Assembly (NCBI GenBank): GCA_041905405.1
Contig: JAYRLC010000018.1
Coordinates: 1 to 64,000 of the forward strand
Reading direction: 5' to 3'
Origin: RAM1 sp041905405
GTDB lineage: Bacteria > Pseudomonadota > Gammaproteobacteria > Burkholderiales > Burkholderiaceae_C
DNA: 64,000 bases
A program made the translations under genes and the position numbers. Below, in pieces: positions 26,792-35,141 of this stretch. The notes under the pieces are model-generated. The model saw nothing but the letters and a program-made list of their open reading frames with translations, was not told where the DNA came from and did not search any database. Position 1 is the first letter of the stretch. Each line of letters opens with the position of its first letter.

Positions 26792-27742
26792 ATGTTGAGA
26801 CTCGGGATCGTGATCGACTCCGCGGCGGAAGTGCCTGCCAGCATCCTGGCTAACCCGCACGTGCGCATGCTGCCCGTCAAGATACGCATCGACGACCGTC
26901 GGTACGTGGATGAGAGGCGTGTGGAGGCCACACGCGAGTTCAACGCTCGCATGCTTGACCTGAAGACCGCCGAGGTCTCGCGCTCGGTGCCACCGGACGA
27001 ACCCGATATCCGCAAGTTCATGATCGAGAACCTGGCGACCGACTTCGACCACGTTTTCGGCCTGTTCGTCACCTCCACGCGTTCGCCGATCTTCAAGAAC
27101 GCCTTTGACGCGGCGTCGCGCGCCATCACCGACTCCATGCCCGTGCGCATGCGCGCGGGCATCAAGGGGCCGTTGCTGGTGGAGTGCTATGACAGCCAGA
27201 ACCTGTTCTCGGGCTATGGCGTGCAGGTGCTGGAGGCGCTGCGCGAGTTCGAGGCCGAGCCCCTGGTGGCCAACATTCGCACGCACATGCAGGCGCTGAG
27301 CAAGTCGTCCTACGGCTATCTGGCGCCATCCAACCTGGACTTCCTGCTCACGCGCGCCCGGGCGCGCGGCGACACCAGCGTGGGCCTGGTCGGCCAGACC
27401 GCCGCCAAGGTGCTGGGCATCATGCCTGTGCTGCGCGGCTTTCAGGGCAAGACGGAAGCCGTGGCCAAGGTGCGCGGCACGGCGGCCGCGCGCCAGCACG
27501 TGCTGAACCTGGCGCGGCGCGAACTGGGTCGGGGCCTGCTCGCGCCGTTCGTGGCCGTGAGCTATTCGGGTGATACCGCCGACGTCGAAGCGTTGCCCGA
27601 ATACCGGTCACTCGTGCTGGAAGCGCAGGTCAAGGGTGTTCAGGTCACGCTGCAGGAAATGGCGCCCACCAATTCGGTCAACACCGGACCCAACGCGCTG
27701 TCGGTCGGCTTCATCGCCCAGCCGCACGAAGCGGCGCTGTAG
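26792..27742 (+). CDS. DegV family fatty-acid-binding protein
   Basis: DegV-like protein of 316 residues. The opening LRLGIVIDSAAEVPASIL matches the conserved N-terminal strand-loop with Ser that contacts the lipid carboxylate, and VFGLFVTSTRSPIFKNAFDAA matches the second conserved loop. Family members bind fatty acids, and some (FakB) present them to a kinase; no FakA partner is visible here. AGGAG precedes the ATG. It lies 44 bases after ilvA and 43 bases before cobS, so it may be cotranscribed with either. Role uncertain. Confidence 0.85.
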   Translation: MLRLGIVIDSAAEVPASILANPHVRMLPVKIRIDDRRYVDERRVEATREFNARMLDLKTAEVSRSVPPDEPDIRKFMIENLATDFDHVFGLFVTSTRSPIFKNAFDAASRAITDSMPVRMRAGIKGPLLVECYDSQNLFSGYGVQVLEALREFEAEPLVANIRTHMQALSKSSYGYLAPSNLDFLLTRARARGDTSVGLVGQTAAKVLGIMPVLRGFQGKTEAVAKVRGTAAARQHVLNLARRELGRGLLAPFVAVSYSGDTADVEALPEYRSLVLEAQVKGVQVTLQEMAPTNSVNTGPNALSVGFIAQPHEAAL

Positions 27743-27785
27743 CGCGGCCGGCCCGCCCGGCCATCGTCCCCTTACCATTGCGCGG

Positions 27786-28583
27786 GTGAACTTCGTCCGC
27801 CACTACCTGCTTGCCGTCCAGTTCTTCACGCGCATTCCCGTCACGGGCGCGCTGGCCTGCTGGGTCGGATACAGCCCCGCCATGCTGCGGGCCAGCGCCG
27901 CACATTTTCCCGGCGTAGGCTGGCTTGTCGCGGCGGCGGCCTGTATGGCCTATGCGGCGGCCGCAGTCGTATTGCCCGCCACGCATTTCAGTCCGCTCGC
28001 CGCCGCCGTGGCCTGCACGATCACGACGGTTCTGCTGACCGGCGGCTTCCATGAGGACGGCTTGGCCGACGTGGCCGACGGCCTGGGCGGCGGCGGCGAC
28101 CGCGAGCGGGCGCTGCAGATCATGAAGGACTCTCGCGTGGGCGCGTTTGGCGCCATGGCGCTCGCGCTGGCTCTGCTGGCCAAGGTGTCGCTGCTCGCCG
28201 TGCTCGGCAGCCGCGGCCTGAGCCATGCGCTGACCGCGCTGGCGGCCGCGCACGTGGTATCACGCCTGTGTCCACTGGTGCTGATTCGCGCACTCCCTCA
28301 TGTCGGCGACGCCGATGGCTCCAAAAGCAAACCGCTGGCCGACCGCATCAGCGGCAGCGCACTGGCGACCGCCGTGCTGTGGTGCCTGGCGCCGCTGGCA
28401 CTGGCCGCACATTTTCATAGCGCATTCTTCGTTGCGGGCGTGCTCCTAGCCACGGGCGTGGCGCTGCTGTGGATGTATCGCCTGTTCGCGCGCCGACTGC
28501 AGGGGTTCACGGGCGACTGCCTGGGCGCTACCCAGCAGGTATGCGAGATCGCGTTTTATGGCGGCGCGGCCGCGCTCCTGTGA
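27786..28583 (+). CDS. cobS: Adenosylcobinamide-GDP ribazoletransferase (cobalamin synthase)
   Basis: Membrane enzyme joining adenosylcobinamide-GDP with alpha-ribazole to complete the vitamin B12 lower loop. It has 265 residues with several hydrophobic helices and the conserved cytoplasmic motif GGFHEDGLADVADGLGGG followed by RALQIMKDSRVGAFGAMAL. The GTG at 27786 gives NFVRHYLLAVQFFTRIPV, the normal beginning of the family. The stop shares one base with the cobC start. Only these two late cobalamin genes are in the window. Confidence 0.95.
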   Translation: MNFVRHYLLAVQFFTRIPVTGALACWVGYSPAMLRASAAHFPGVGWLVAAAACMAYAAAAVVLPATHFSPLAAAVACTITTVLLTGGFHEDGLADVADGLGGGGDRERALQIMKDSRVGAFGAMALALALLAKVSLLAVLGSRGLSHALTALAAAHVVSRLCPLVLIRALPHVGDADGSKSKPLADRISGSALATAVLWCLAPLALAAHFHSAFFVAGVLLATGVALLWMYRLFARRLQGFTGDCLGATQQVCEIAFYGGAAALL

Positions 28584-29167
28584 TGCAGCTGTGGCTTGCA
28601 CGGCATGCGCAGCCCGTCCTGCCCGCGGGCATTTGTTATGGCACGCTCGACGTGGATGTGAACGATCAGGCCAACCACACTGCGGCACTGGCGCTCGCGC
28701 AGGCGTTGCCGCGAGGCATACCGCTGCGCAGTTCGCCTTCGCTTCGTTGCGGCCGGCTCGCCGCAGCACTGCTGGCCCTGCGCACCGACCTGACCTGCTG
28801 CACAGATGTGCGGCTGCGCGAAATGGACTTTGGCCGGTGGGAAGGTCGGTCCTGGGGCGACATCGGCCCCGCCGCATTGCAGGCGTGGACGGACGATTTT
28901 GAGCACTACCAACCCGGCGGCGCAGAGTCCGTGCACCAGTTGATGGTGCGCGTAGGCCAGGCTTGGGACGAGGCGTGCGGCTCAGGTCTGGACATGGTCT
29001 GGCTAACCCATGCCGGGGTCATCCGGGCGGTCACGCTGCTGGCCAGCGGACACAGGTCGGTCACCCATGCCGCGCAATGGCCTGTGGACGGCTGCGGCTT
29101 TGGACAGTGGCGTCTGGTGTCACCTCAGGCCCGCGCGATCCAGCGGTGCCCCGACGCCAGCCGCTGA
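28583..29167 (+). CDS. cobC: Alpha-ribazole phosphatase (histidine phosphatase family)
   Basis: Histidine phosphatase of 194 residues expected to dephosphorylate alpha-ribazole-5'-phosphate (or adenosylcobalamin-5'-phosphate) in B12 assembly. The catalytic RHA motif is at the N-terminus (LWLARHAQPVLP), followed by MDFGRWEGRSW and a C-terminal LTHAGVIRAV with the second catalytic His. Coupling to cobS through a TGATG overlap supports the assignment over a generic phosphoglycerate mutase. Its 3' end overlaps the convergent exonuclease gene by 43 bases. Confidence 0.9.
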   Translation: MQLWLARHAQPVLPAGICYGTLDVDVNDQANHTAALALAQALPRGIPLRSSPSLRCGRLAAALLALRTDLTCCTDVRLREMDFGRWEGRSWGDIGPAALQAWTDDFEHYQPGGAESVHQLMVRVGQAWDEACGSGLDMVWLTHAGVIRAVTLLASGHRSVTHAAQWPVDGCGFGQWRLVSPQARAIQRCPDASR

Positions 29168-29751
29168 ACACCACGCCAGTTGCTGCATTGCGCCGCCACC
29201 CGGGGCCAGATGCGCTGCAACAGCTCGCATTCGGCAAGCGTATCGGCTGCCGCCTGGTGGCGCGCCGCGCAGGTGATGCCAAAGTGCGCCATCCACTCGT
29301 CCAGCGACCGCGCCCGTACGTCGTCGTGCGTGACCGCGCACAAGTGCTCGATGTCCACCCAGGGGTTGCGCAGCGCGGCGCCCAGATGCGCGCGTGCGAA
29401 CCGGTCTATCAAGGTCTGGTCGAAGGCAGCATGAAACGCCAACAGCGGGGACGCGCCGACGTACCGCTGAAAGGCACGCAACGCCACGGCGGGCTCCACC
29501 CCCTGGCGCTGGCGCTGGACGCCGATGCCATGCAGCAGGATGTTGTCGTGGGTGGATGCCACCTGCTGGCGCAGCACCACCTCGAAGCTGTCGCCTGGAG
29601 CCACGGCGAGCCATCCAGCGGCCCAGTTCACATCCAGCGCGATCGCGGCAACGGCCAGGAGGCTGTCGCGCCGCGCATCCAGTCCACTGGTTTCCACATC
29701 CAGCACCACCCAGCGGCACTCGTCCGCAGGCGTGGGGCGTCTGAACCACAT
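29125..29751 (-). CDS. DnaQ-like DEDDh 3'-5' exonuclease
   Basis: A 208-residue exonuclease of the DNA polymerase III epsilon fold. The three Exo motifs are visible: Exo I VVLDVETSGLD, Exo II AFHAAFDQTLIDRF and Exo III RHQAAADTLAECELL with the H-x4-D spacing of DEDDh enzymes. The ATG at 29751 shares one base with the stop of the DUF294 gene; a GTG three bases earlier is an alternative start. Genes like this often follow CBS/DUF294 proteins. It is distinct from the replicative proofreading subunit in size and context. Confidence 0.88.
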   Translation of the reverse strand: MWFRRPTPADECRWVVLDVETSGLDARRDSLLAVAAIALDVNWAAGWLAVAPGDSFEVVLRQQVASTHDNILLHGIGVQRQRQGVEPAVALRAFQRYVGASPLLAFHAAFDQTLIDRFARAHLGAALRNPWVDIEHLCAVTHDDVRARSLDEWMAHFGITCAARHQAAADTLAECELLQRIWPRVAAQCSNWRGVQRLASGHRWIARA

Positions 29752-31661
29752 CACCTTTCGTAGTCCAGCCGCAGCCGCTGCTGCAGGGTACGGGCGATGC
29801 GAAACGATTCTTTCAGCATGCGCCGGTCAATGTCATTGAGCGATGCCACGACAAGCCGGTTGGGCTGGGTCGCGTCGGCGCCGTCTTCCAGTTGCACGCG
29901 CAGGCGCAGCATCTGCAGGAACTCGAATGCGCCTGCCCAGGCCCCGTACTCATGGGGCGCCAGGCCCAGCAGGCCGCCCACGGCATCCAGCCGTTCGCGC
30001 GTGCCGGTGGCCTGCACGCCATGGGCCAGGGCGTACAGGCGGGCCACGTCCACGAACAGGGCTGTGCCCTGAAGCTTGAGGTCCACCGCGCCTTCGCCGT
30101 CAATATCGATCCCGCCCAGCCAGTTCAGCGGCGCGCCGTGGCCCACGGCATTCAGCGCCATCTGCTTGAGAAAGCGCGGTGTGCGGCGGGCGGAGTCGAC
30201 CACTTCGGCGCGCAGCGCCTGCGCCAGGCGTGCGTCGCCCGCCAGCGGTCGGAAGTCGAAATAGATGCTGGCGTTCAGCAGGTCCTCGGGAGCGCCGTGC
30301 TCGATCCAGTGCGCGAACCGCTCGCGCCACTGCCGCAGCGTCAGGCAGCAGCCCGGCTCTCCGGCCATGATGCCGCCGCGGCACAGCGGATAGCCGCATT
30401 CGTCCAGTGCCAGATTCACGGCGCGTCCGAACGCCCGGGCTTCCTCGCGCTGTGCGGGCGGGGCGTCGTCCGGCAGGATGAGCGCGTTGTCCTGATCCGT
30501 GGCCACGGTCTGCTCGGCCCGGCCCTCCGAACCCAGCGCGATCCAGCACAGCCGCGACAGATCCACCCCATGGCGCACGGCCAGCAGCTCCAGCAGCCGC
30601 TGGGTCAGCACGTCATTCAGGTGGCTGATCAGTGCCGTCAGCTGGCGTGCCTGCACGCCCTGCCCCACAAGGCTGCGGGCAAAGCGCCGGATGTCCTGCG
30701 CCACGAGTCGCAGGGTCGCGACATCCGGGGCCGCGCGGACCGAGGTGCTGACCTGCTTGAGGCTCAGCCGCTGCATGGCGAACAAGTCCCGCTCGGACAC
30801 CATCCCCACCGCCACGGCGCCACGTGTGACCGGAACGTGGCGGATTCCATGCGCCGACATCAACAAGGCCGCGTCCTGGGCCGTGTGCTCGGTGCTCAGA
30901 CAGTGCACCGGCTGCACCATGACCTGCGAGACCGGCGCATCCAGCGGCACGCCCGCCAGCGTAACCCGGCCCAGCACGTCGTAACGGGTAAGAATGCCCA
31001 ACGGCCGCTGGAGATCGTCTGTCACCAGCATGGAGCCGATGCGTCGCGTATGCATGGTCTGAAGCACCTCGCGCAGCGACGTGTCGGGGCCACACGTGGC
31101 AGGGGCCGAGCGCGCCAGCGAGCCCAGCGGCGTCTCAAGCGACTGTTCGGCCAGCGCCTGTGACGAATACGCGACTTGAAGCGCCTTGCGCGACAGTTCC
31201 AGGAACTGAAGCACCCGTCCGTTCAGAAAATCCGCGAACGCCGCGCTGCGACCGGCCAGGGTCCGCATCGCCGCCACGGGCAGCGCCAGCACGAACGTGT
31301 CCTGCGCCGCACGGTAGCTGGCCGTCACCGCACGCTGGGCCACGGCGGCGCCTACGGGGAACAGGTCACCCGCCTCGTACTGGAACGCACCACCGGACAG
31401 GTCTGCCATGCCGCGCAGCCCCGTGACGGCGCCCTGGCGGATGAAGAAAATCTCCGACACCACGCCTGAGGCGGGCTCAACCAGAACATCCCCTGGCGCG
31501 TAGTAGCGCTGCCGGGATTGCGTGATGAAGGAGTCCAGAGAAGCGTCATCCATCTGGGCGAAAGGCGGATGGGCCGCCAGGCCCTGACGCAGGCTTGCCA
31601 TCAGGCTGCCCGACGGACTGGTCGCAGCAGCCGGTGCGTCGGCGTCGCGGTCAGCCCCCAT
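29751..31661 (-). CDS. cNMP-binding/CBS/DUF294 nucleotidyltransferase-like signalling protein
   Basis: A 636-residue cytosolic regulator. The N-terminal cyclic-nucleotide-binding-like domain (about residues 40-150; ITQSRQRYYAPGDVLVEP) is followed by a CBS pair (about 175-300; SMLVTDDLQRPLGILTRYDV and GIRHVPVTRGAVAVGMVSERD). A DUF294 nucleotidyltransferase-like domain with GSEGRAEQTVATDQDNAL and a DUF294 C-terminal helical domain complete it. The start at 31661 leaves five bases after the gspC stop. This family usually accompanies acetate uptake genes; here it sits behind gspC. Enzyme activity is unproven for the family. Confidence 0.88.
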   Translation of the reverse strand: MGADRDADAPAAATSPSGSLMASLRQGLAAHPPFAQMDDASLDSFITQSRQRYYAPGDVLVEPASGVVSEIFFIRQGAVTGLRGMADLSGGAFQYEAGDLFPVGAAVAQRAVTASYRAAQDTFVLALPVAAMRTLAGRSAAFADFLNGRVLQFLELSRKALQVAYSSQALAEQSLETPLGSLARSAPATCGPDTSLREVLQTMHTRRIGSMLVTDDLQRPLGILTRYDVLGRVTLAGVPLDAPVSQVMVQPVHCLSTEHTAQDAALLMSAHGIRHVPVTRGAVAVGMVSERDLFAMQRLSLKQVSTSVRAAPDVATLRLVAQDIRRFARSLVGQGVQARQLTALISHLNDVLTQRLLELLAVRHGVDLSRLCWIALGSEGRAEQTVATDQDNALILPDDAPPAQREEARAFGRAVNLALDECGYPLCRGGIMAGEPGCCLTLRQWRERFAHWIEHGAPEDLLNASIYFDFRPLAGDARLAQALRAEVVDSARRTPRFLKQMALNAVGHGAPLNWLGGIDIDGEGAVDLKLQGTALFVDVARLYALAHGVQATGTRERLDAVGGLLGLAPHEYGAWAGAFEFLQMLRLRVQLEDGADATQPNRLVVASLNDIDRRMLKESFRIARTLQQRLRLDYER

Positions 31662-31666
31662 GGCGG

Positions 31667-32122
31667 CTACCGCTTCGGCGGCGGCATCTCCAGCGTGAAG
31701 GCCGCCGGTGCGTCGGCCGCGGGACCGAGCATGGCCTTGCGTGGCGCGACCGCCTGCAGCACCACGCCTTCCTCGATCTTTGTACCCACCCGGTAGGGCC
31801 GCGCGGGCTTGCCGTCCACGGCGATCAATGCCGCGCCTGCGCTGCTGCGGCCTGCTACCACGCCCACCAGCGCAAAGCGGCTGGACACCGGAGGCGGCGC
31901 AGCCACTGCACCGCTGGCGGACGGCGCCATGGCGCCAAGCAGCCGCGCCACGGCGGCCGGGTCGGCCGGCGCGGAAGGCGCGGCGGCCACGGGCGCGGAC
32001 ACGGCGGCCCCGGCGCCGGATGGCAGCTTCAACCCCCAGTACACCGCGCTTGCGGCGGCCAGCAGCCACACGGCGAACGACCCCGTGCGGGGCCACCAGC
32101 GGTTGTGCGCGAGCGTTGACAT
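31667..32122 (-). CDS. gspC: Type II secretion system protein GspC (short)
   Basis: Inner-membrane clamp protein linking the secretin to the assembly platform. At 151 residues it has a short cytoplasmic N-terminus, one transmembrane helix (FAVWLLAAASAVYWGL, about residues 16-31), an Ala/Pro-rich linker and an HR domain (FALVGVVAGRSSAGAALIAVDG, then YRVGTKIEEGVVLQAVAPRKAML). The usual C-terminal PDZ or coiled-coil domain is absent. Start MSTLAHNRWW at 32122 is the only fitting one. It is transcribed away from gspG across only 45 bases, so the two promoters must overlap. Confidence 0.85.
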   Translation of the reverse strand: MSTLAHNRWWPRTGSFAVWLLAAASAVYWGLKLPSGAGAAVSAPVAAAPSAPADPAAVARLLGAMAPSASGAVAAPPPVSSRFALVGVVAGRSSAGAALIAVDGKPARPYRVGTKIEEGVVLQAVAPRKAMLGPAADAPAAFTLEMPPPKR

Positions 32123-32167
32123 GGGCCGATTATCATTGAAGCGACTCGACGCAAGGTTGTACCTCTC

Positions 32168-32617
32168 ATGACTTCCGCCCCTCTTCTCCTGCGCCGCGCG
32201 GCGCGACGCCTGCAGACCGGCTTCACGCTCATCGAACTGATGGTGGTGCTGGTCATCATCGGCGTGCTGGCCGCGCTGATCGTGCCCAACGTGCTGGACC
32301 GCGCCGACGATGCCCGCGTGACCGCCGCGCGCACCGACGTGAGCAACATCATGCAGGCACTGCGCCTGTACAAGCTGGACAACCAGCGCTATCCCGCGGC
32401 CGACCAGGGCCTGCAGGCACTGGTGGCGCGTCCCACCACCGGCGTGGCGCCGCCCAACTGGAAGCCCTACCTGGAAAAGCTGCCCAGCGACCCCTGGGGC
32501 CGGCCGTACCAGTACCTCAACCCCGGCGTGAAGGGCGAGATTGACGTGATGTCGTTCGGCGCCGACGGCCAACCCGGCGGTGACGGCAAAAATGCCGACG
32601 TCGGCAGCTGGCAGTAG
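32168..32617 (+). CDS. gspG: Major pseudopilin GspG
   Basis: Major subunit of the type II secretion pseudopilus, 149 residues. It has the prepilin leader ending LQTG before FTLIELMVVLVIIGVLAALIVP, with Glu at position 5 of the mature protein, and the calcium-site loop region near DPWGRPYQYLNPG and SFGADGQPGGDGKNADVGSW at the C-terminus. It is first of the ten-gene plus-strand gsp operon. Confidence 0.97.
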   Translation: MTSAPLLLRRAARRLQTGFTLIELMVVLVIIGVLAALIVPNVLDRADDARVTAARTDVSNIMQALRLYKLDNQRYPAADQGLQALVARPTTGVAPPNWKPYLEKLPSDPWGRPYQYLNPGVKGEIDVMSFGADGQPGGDGKNADVGSWQ

Positions 32618-33041
32618 GAAATCCGGCGGCTTTACGCTGCTGGAACTGCTGGTCGTCATCACCATCATCGCCGTCGCCACGGCTGGGGTTGCCTTCGCCA
32701 TCCGTGACACGGCCGGCGCCCAGCTGGAGCGCGAGGCGCAGCGGCTGGCGGCGCTGCTGGAGGCCGGCCGCGCGCAGTCTCGCGCCAGCGGTATCCCCGT
32801 GCGCTGGCACACGACCGACGGGGGCTTCCGCTTCGACGGCGTGCCGCCCAAGGCCCTGCCCCACAACTGGCTGGCCGCCGACACCCGCGTGCTGGGCACG
32901 GCCATCCTGGTGCTGGGCCCCGAGCCCATCATCGGCCGCCAGAGCGTGACGCTCGGATCGACCAGCGAGCCGGCACGCACGCTGCGCCTGTCCACCGACG
33001 GCTTGCGCCCGTTTCACATCGACCCCACCGGCACGCCATGA
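32592..33041 (+). CDS. gspH: Minor pseudopilin GspH
   Basis: Minor pseudopilin of 149 residues. The prepilin motif is KSGG before FTLLELLVVITIIAVATAGVAFAI. The first ATG of the frame is at 32592, inside the last codons of gspG (26-base overlap); a GTG 12 bases earlier is possible. The body is a typical GspH/FimT-like domain with QLEREAQRLAALLEAGRAQS. It belongs to the tip complex with GspI, GspJ and GspK. Confidence 0.92.
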   Translation: MPTSAAGSRKSGGFTLLELLVVITIIAVATAGVAFAIRDTAGAQLEREAQRLAALLEAGRAQSRASGIPVRWHTTDGGFRFDGVPPKALPHNWLAADTRVLGTAILVLGPEPIIGRQSVTLGSTSEPARTLRLSTDGLRPFHIDPTGTP

Positions 33042-33400
33042 GGGCAACAGGCTCCAGAGGCTTCACACTGGTCGAGGTGCTCGTGGCGCTGGGCATCGTG
33101 GCCGTGGCGCTGCTGGCCGGGTTGCAGGCCACCACGGCGCTCACGCGCAACGCGCAGCGCCAGTCCGACGCGCTGCTCGCGCAGGTCTGCGCCGAAAACG
33201 AGCTCGTCAAGGTTCGGCTGTCGCGCCAGATGCCTGGCGTAGGCGACAACACCGCAACCTGCGAGCAGGCGGGCCGCAGCTTCAGCGTCACGGTCAGCGT
33301 GCGGCCCACGCCCAACCCGAGCTTCCGGCGCGTGGACGCCAACGTGGCCGACGGCACCGTGCCCGTGCTGCGCATTTCCACCGTGGTGGGGCGGTACTGA
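33038..33400 (+). CDS. gspI: Minor pseudopilin GspI
   Basis: Minor pseudopilin of 120 residues that nucleates the pseudopilus tip with GspJ and GspK. The very short leader MRATGSRG precedes FTLVEVLVALGIVAVALLAGLQA; the +5 Glu is present. Four-base overlap with gspH and a one-base gap to gspJ show tight coupling. The central CAENELVKVRLSRQMPGVG segment is typical of GspI. Confidence 0.94.
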   Translation: MRATGSRGFTLVEVLVALGIVAVALLAGLQATTALTRNAQRQSDALLAQVCAENELVKVRLSRQMPGVGDNTATCEQAGRSFSVTVSVRPTPNPSFRRVDANVADGTVPVLRISTVVGRY

Positions 33401-33401
33401 A

Positions 33402-34100
33402 ATGCGTGACACACGCGCCACGCTGTTCACGCCGCGGGAACGGGGCTTCACCCTGGTCGAGCTGCTGGTCGCGCTGGCCATGCTGGCGCTGCTGGCCCTG
33501 ATGAGCTGGCGCGGCCTGGACGGCATGGCGCGCGCACGCGAGCAGACCGAAACGCGCGCCGACGAAGTGCTGGCGCTGCAGATGGGGCTGGCGCAATGGG
33601 CGGCGGACCTGGACGCCGTGGTGCAGACCCCGCAGCTCAACGCCGTGGACTGGAACGGCAGCGTGCTGCGCCTGACGCGGCGCAGCAGCGCCAGCGCCAC
33701 CGACGGCGTGGTGATCGTGGCCTGGACGCGCCGCACGGCCGACGGCGCGAGCCGCTGGCTGCGCTGGCAATCGCCGCCGCTGACCGGCCGCGGGCCGCTG
33801 CGCGAGGCATGGGAGCAAGCCGGCGTGTGGGCGCAGAACCCCGGCGACGAGCAACGCCGCTACGAAGTGCCCGTGCTGGCACTGCAGGAATGGCAGATCT
33901 TCTACTTCCGCAGCGACGCGTGGACCAACCCGCTGTCCAGCGACGCCACGGCCGGCGGCACCGGCACCACCGTGAGCACGGGCGCCGGCAACATCCCCGA
34001 CGGCGTGCGGCTGGTGCTGGACCTGCCCGCCGGCCAGGCCCTGGCAGGACGCATCACACGCGACTGGGTGCGGCCGACGGTCAGCGGAGGCAAATCGTGA
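33402..34100 (+). CDS. gspJ: Minor pseudopilin GspJ
   Basis: Minor pseudopilin of 232 residues. Prepilin leader ending RERG precedes FTLVELLVALAMLALLALMSWRG, with the +5 Glu. A signature stretch WRGLDGMARAREQTETRADEV follows. The globular part is slightly longer than average because of a Gly/Thr-rich insertion (about residues 188-205). Its stop overlaps the GTG start of gspK by four bases. Confidence 0.93.
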   Translation: MRDTRATLFTPRERGFTLVELLVALAMLALLALMSWRGLDGMARAREQTETRADEVLALQMGLAQWAADLDAVVQTPQLNAVDWNGSVLRLTRRSSASATDGVVIVAWTRRTADGASRWLRWQSPPLTGRGPLREAWEQAGVWAQNPGDEQRRYEVPVLALQEWQIFYFRSDAWTNPLSSDATAGGTGTTVSTGAGNIPDGVRLVLDLPAGQALAGRITRDWVRPTVSGGKS

Positions 34101-35083
34101 AGCATTCACGCGGCGCGGCGCTGCTGGCCGCCATGCTCACCGTCGCGCTGGTGGCGACCTTCGCGGCATCGGCGCTGTGGCAGCAGTGGCGCGCGGTGGA
34201 GGTGGAAGTGGCCGAGCGCGGCCGCGTGCAGTCGGCCTGGGTGCTGACCGGTGCGCTGGACTGGGCGCGCCTGATCCTGCGCGAGGACGCCCGCTCCGGT
34301 GGCGCCGATCACCTGGCCGAGCCCTGGGCCGTGCCGCTGGAAGAAGCGCGGCTGTCCACATTTCTCGCCGCGGGCAGCGACACCGCCGCCGCCGACCCCA
34401 ACAGCACGGACACGCAGGACGCCTTCTTGTCCGGACAGATCATCGACCTGCAGTCGCAGCTGAACATCCTGAACCTGGTGCAGGGCGGCACCGTGTCCGA
34501 GCCCTGGCTGCGCACCTTCAGCAAACTGTTCGAGCTGCTGGGGCTGCCGCAGCAGGAGCTGAACAAGCTGACCGAAAACCTGCGCTTTGCCGCCGACACC
34601 AGCGCCGACAACCGCTCGGGCCAGTTCGCGCCGCTCGTGCCCCAGCGGGTGGAGCAGCTCACCTGGCTGGGCCTGTCTCCGCACACGGTGTCGGTGCTCA
34701 TGCCCTACGTGACGGTGCTGCCGGGCACCACGCCGCTGAACCTGAACACCGCCAGCCCAGAGGCCATCTGCGCGAGCGTGCCCACGATGGGTCTGGCCGA
34801 CGCGCAGCGCCTGGTGGCCGAGCGCGACCGCGCGCATTTCCGCAGCACCAACGACGCGGGCCGTATCTTGGGCAATGAGGCCGCGTTTGGCGAAGGCCGC
34901 CACAGCGTGGCCACGCGCTTTTTCGAAGTGCGCGGTCGCCTGCGGCTGGACCAGATGGCCGTGGAGGAGCGGTCCGTGGTGCAGCGCGACGGGCTGGATG
35001 TGAAGGTGCTGTGGCGCGAGCGCGGCGTGGTCAACCCCGGCGCGCTGGCCGCCGCCGCGCCGCCGCCCGGCGCGCCCCGCTGA
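34097..35083 (+). CDS. gspK: Minor pseudopilin GspK
   Basis: Tip-capping minor pseudopilin, 328 residues, lacking the +5 Glu as is normal for GspK (leader MKHSRG before AALLAAMLTVALVATFAASAL). The large inserted domain includes DLQSQLNILNLVQ and helix-hairpin-helix-like LNLNTASPEAICASVPTMGLADAQRLV. GTG at 34097 has GCGGAGG eight bases upstream and overlaps the gspJ stop. An alternative ATG is not available nearby. Confidence 0.92.
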   Translation: MKHSRGAALLAAMLTVALVATFAASALWQQWRAVEVEVAERGRVQSAWVLTGALDWARLILREDARSGGADHLAEPWAVPLEEARLSTFLAAGSDTAAADPNSTDTQDAFLSGQIIDLQSQLNILNLVQGGTVSEPWLRTFSKLFELLGLPQQELNKLTENLRFAADTSADNRSGQFAPLVPQRVEQLTWLGLSPHTVSVLMPYVTVLPGTTPLNLNTASPEAICASVPTMGLADAQRLVAERDRAHFRSTNDAGRILGNEAAFGEGRHSVATRFFEVRGRLRLDQMAVEERSVVQRDGLDVKVLWRERGVVNPGALAAAAPPPGAPR

Positions 35084-35141
35084 TGGCCGCGCCGGACCTG
35101 CCTCAGGGCGTCCCTACAATGCGGGCCAATCCTTTCAATTC

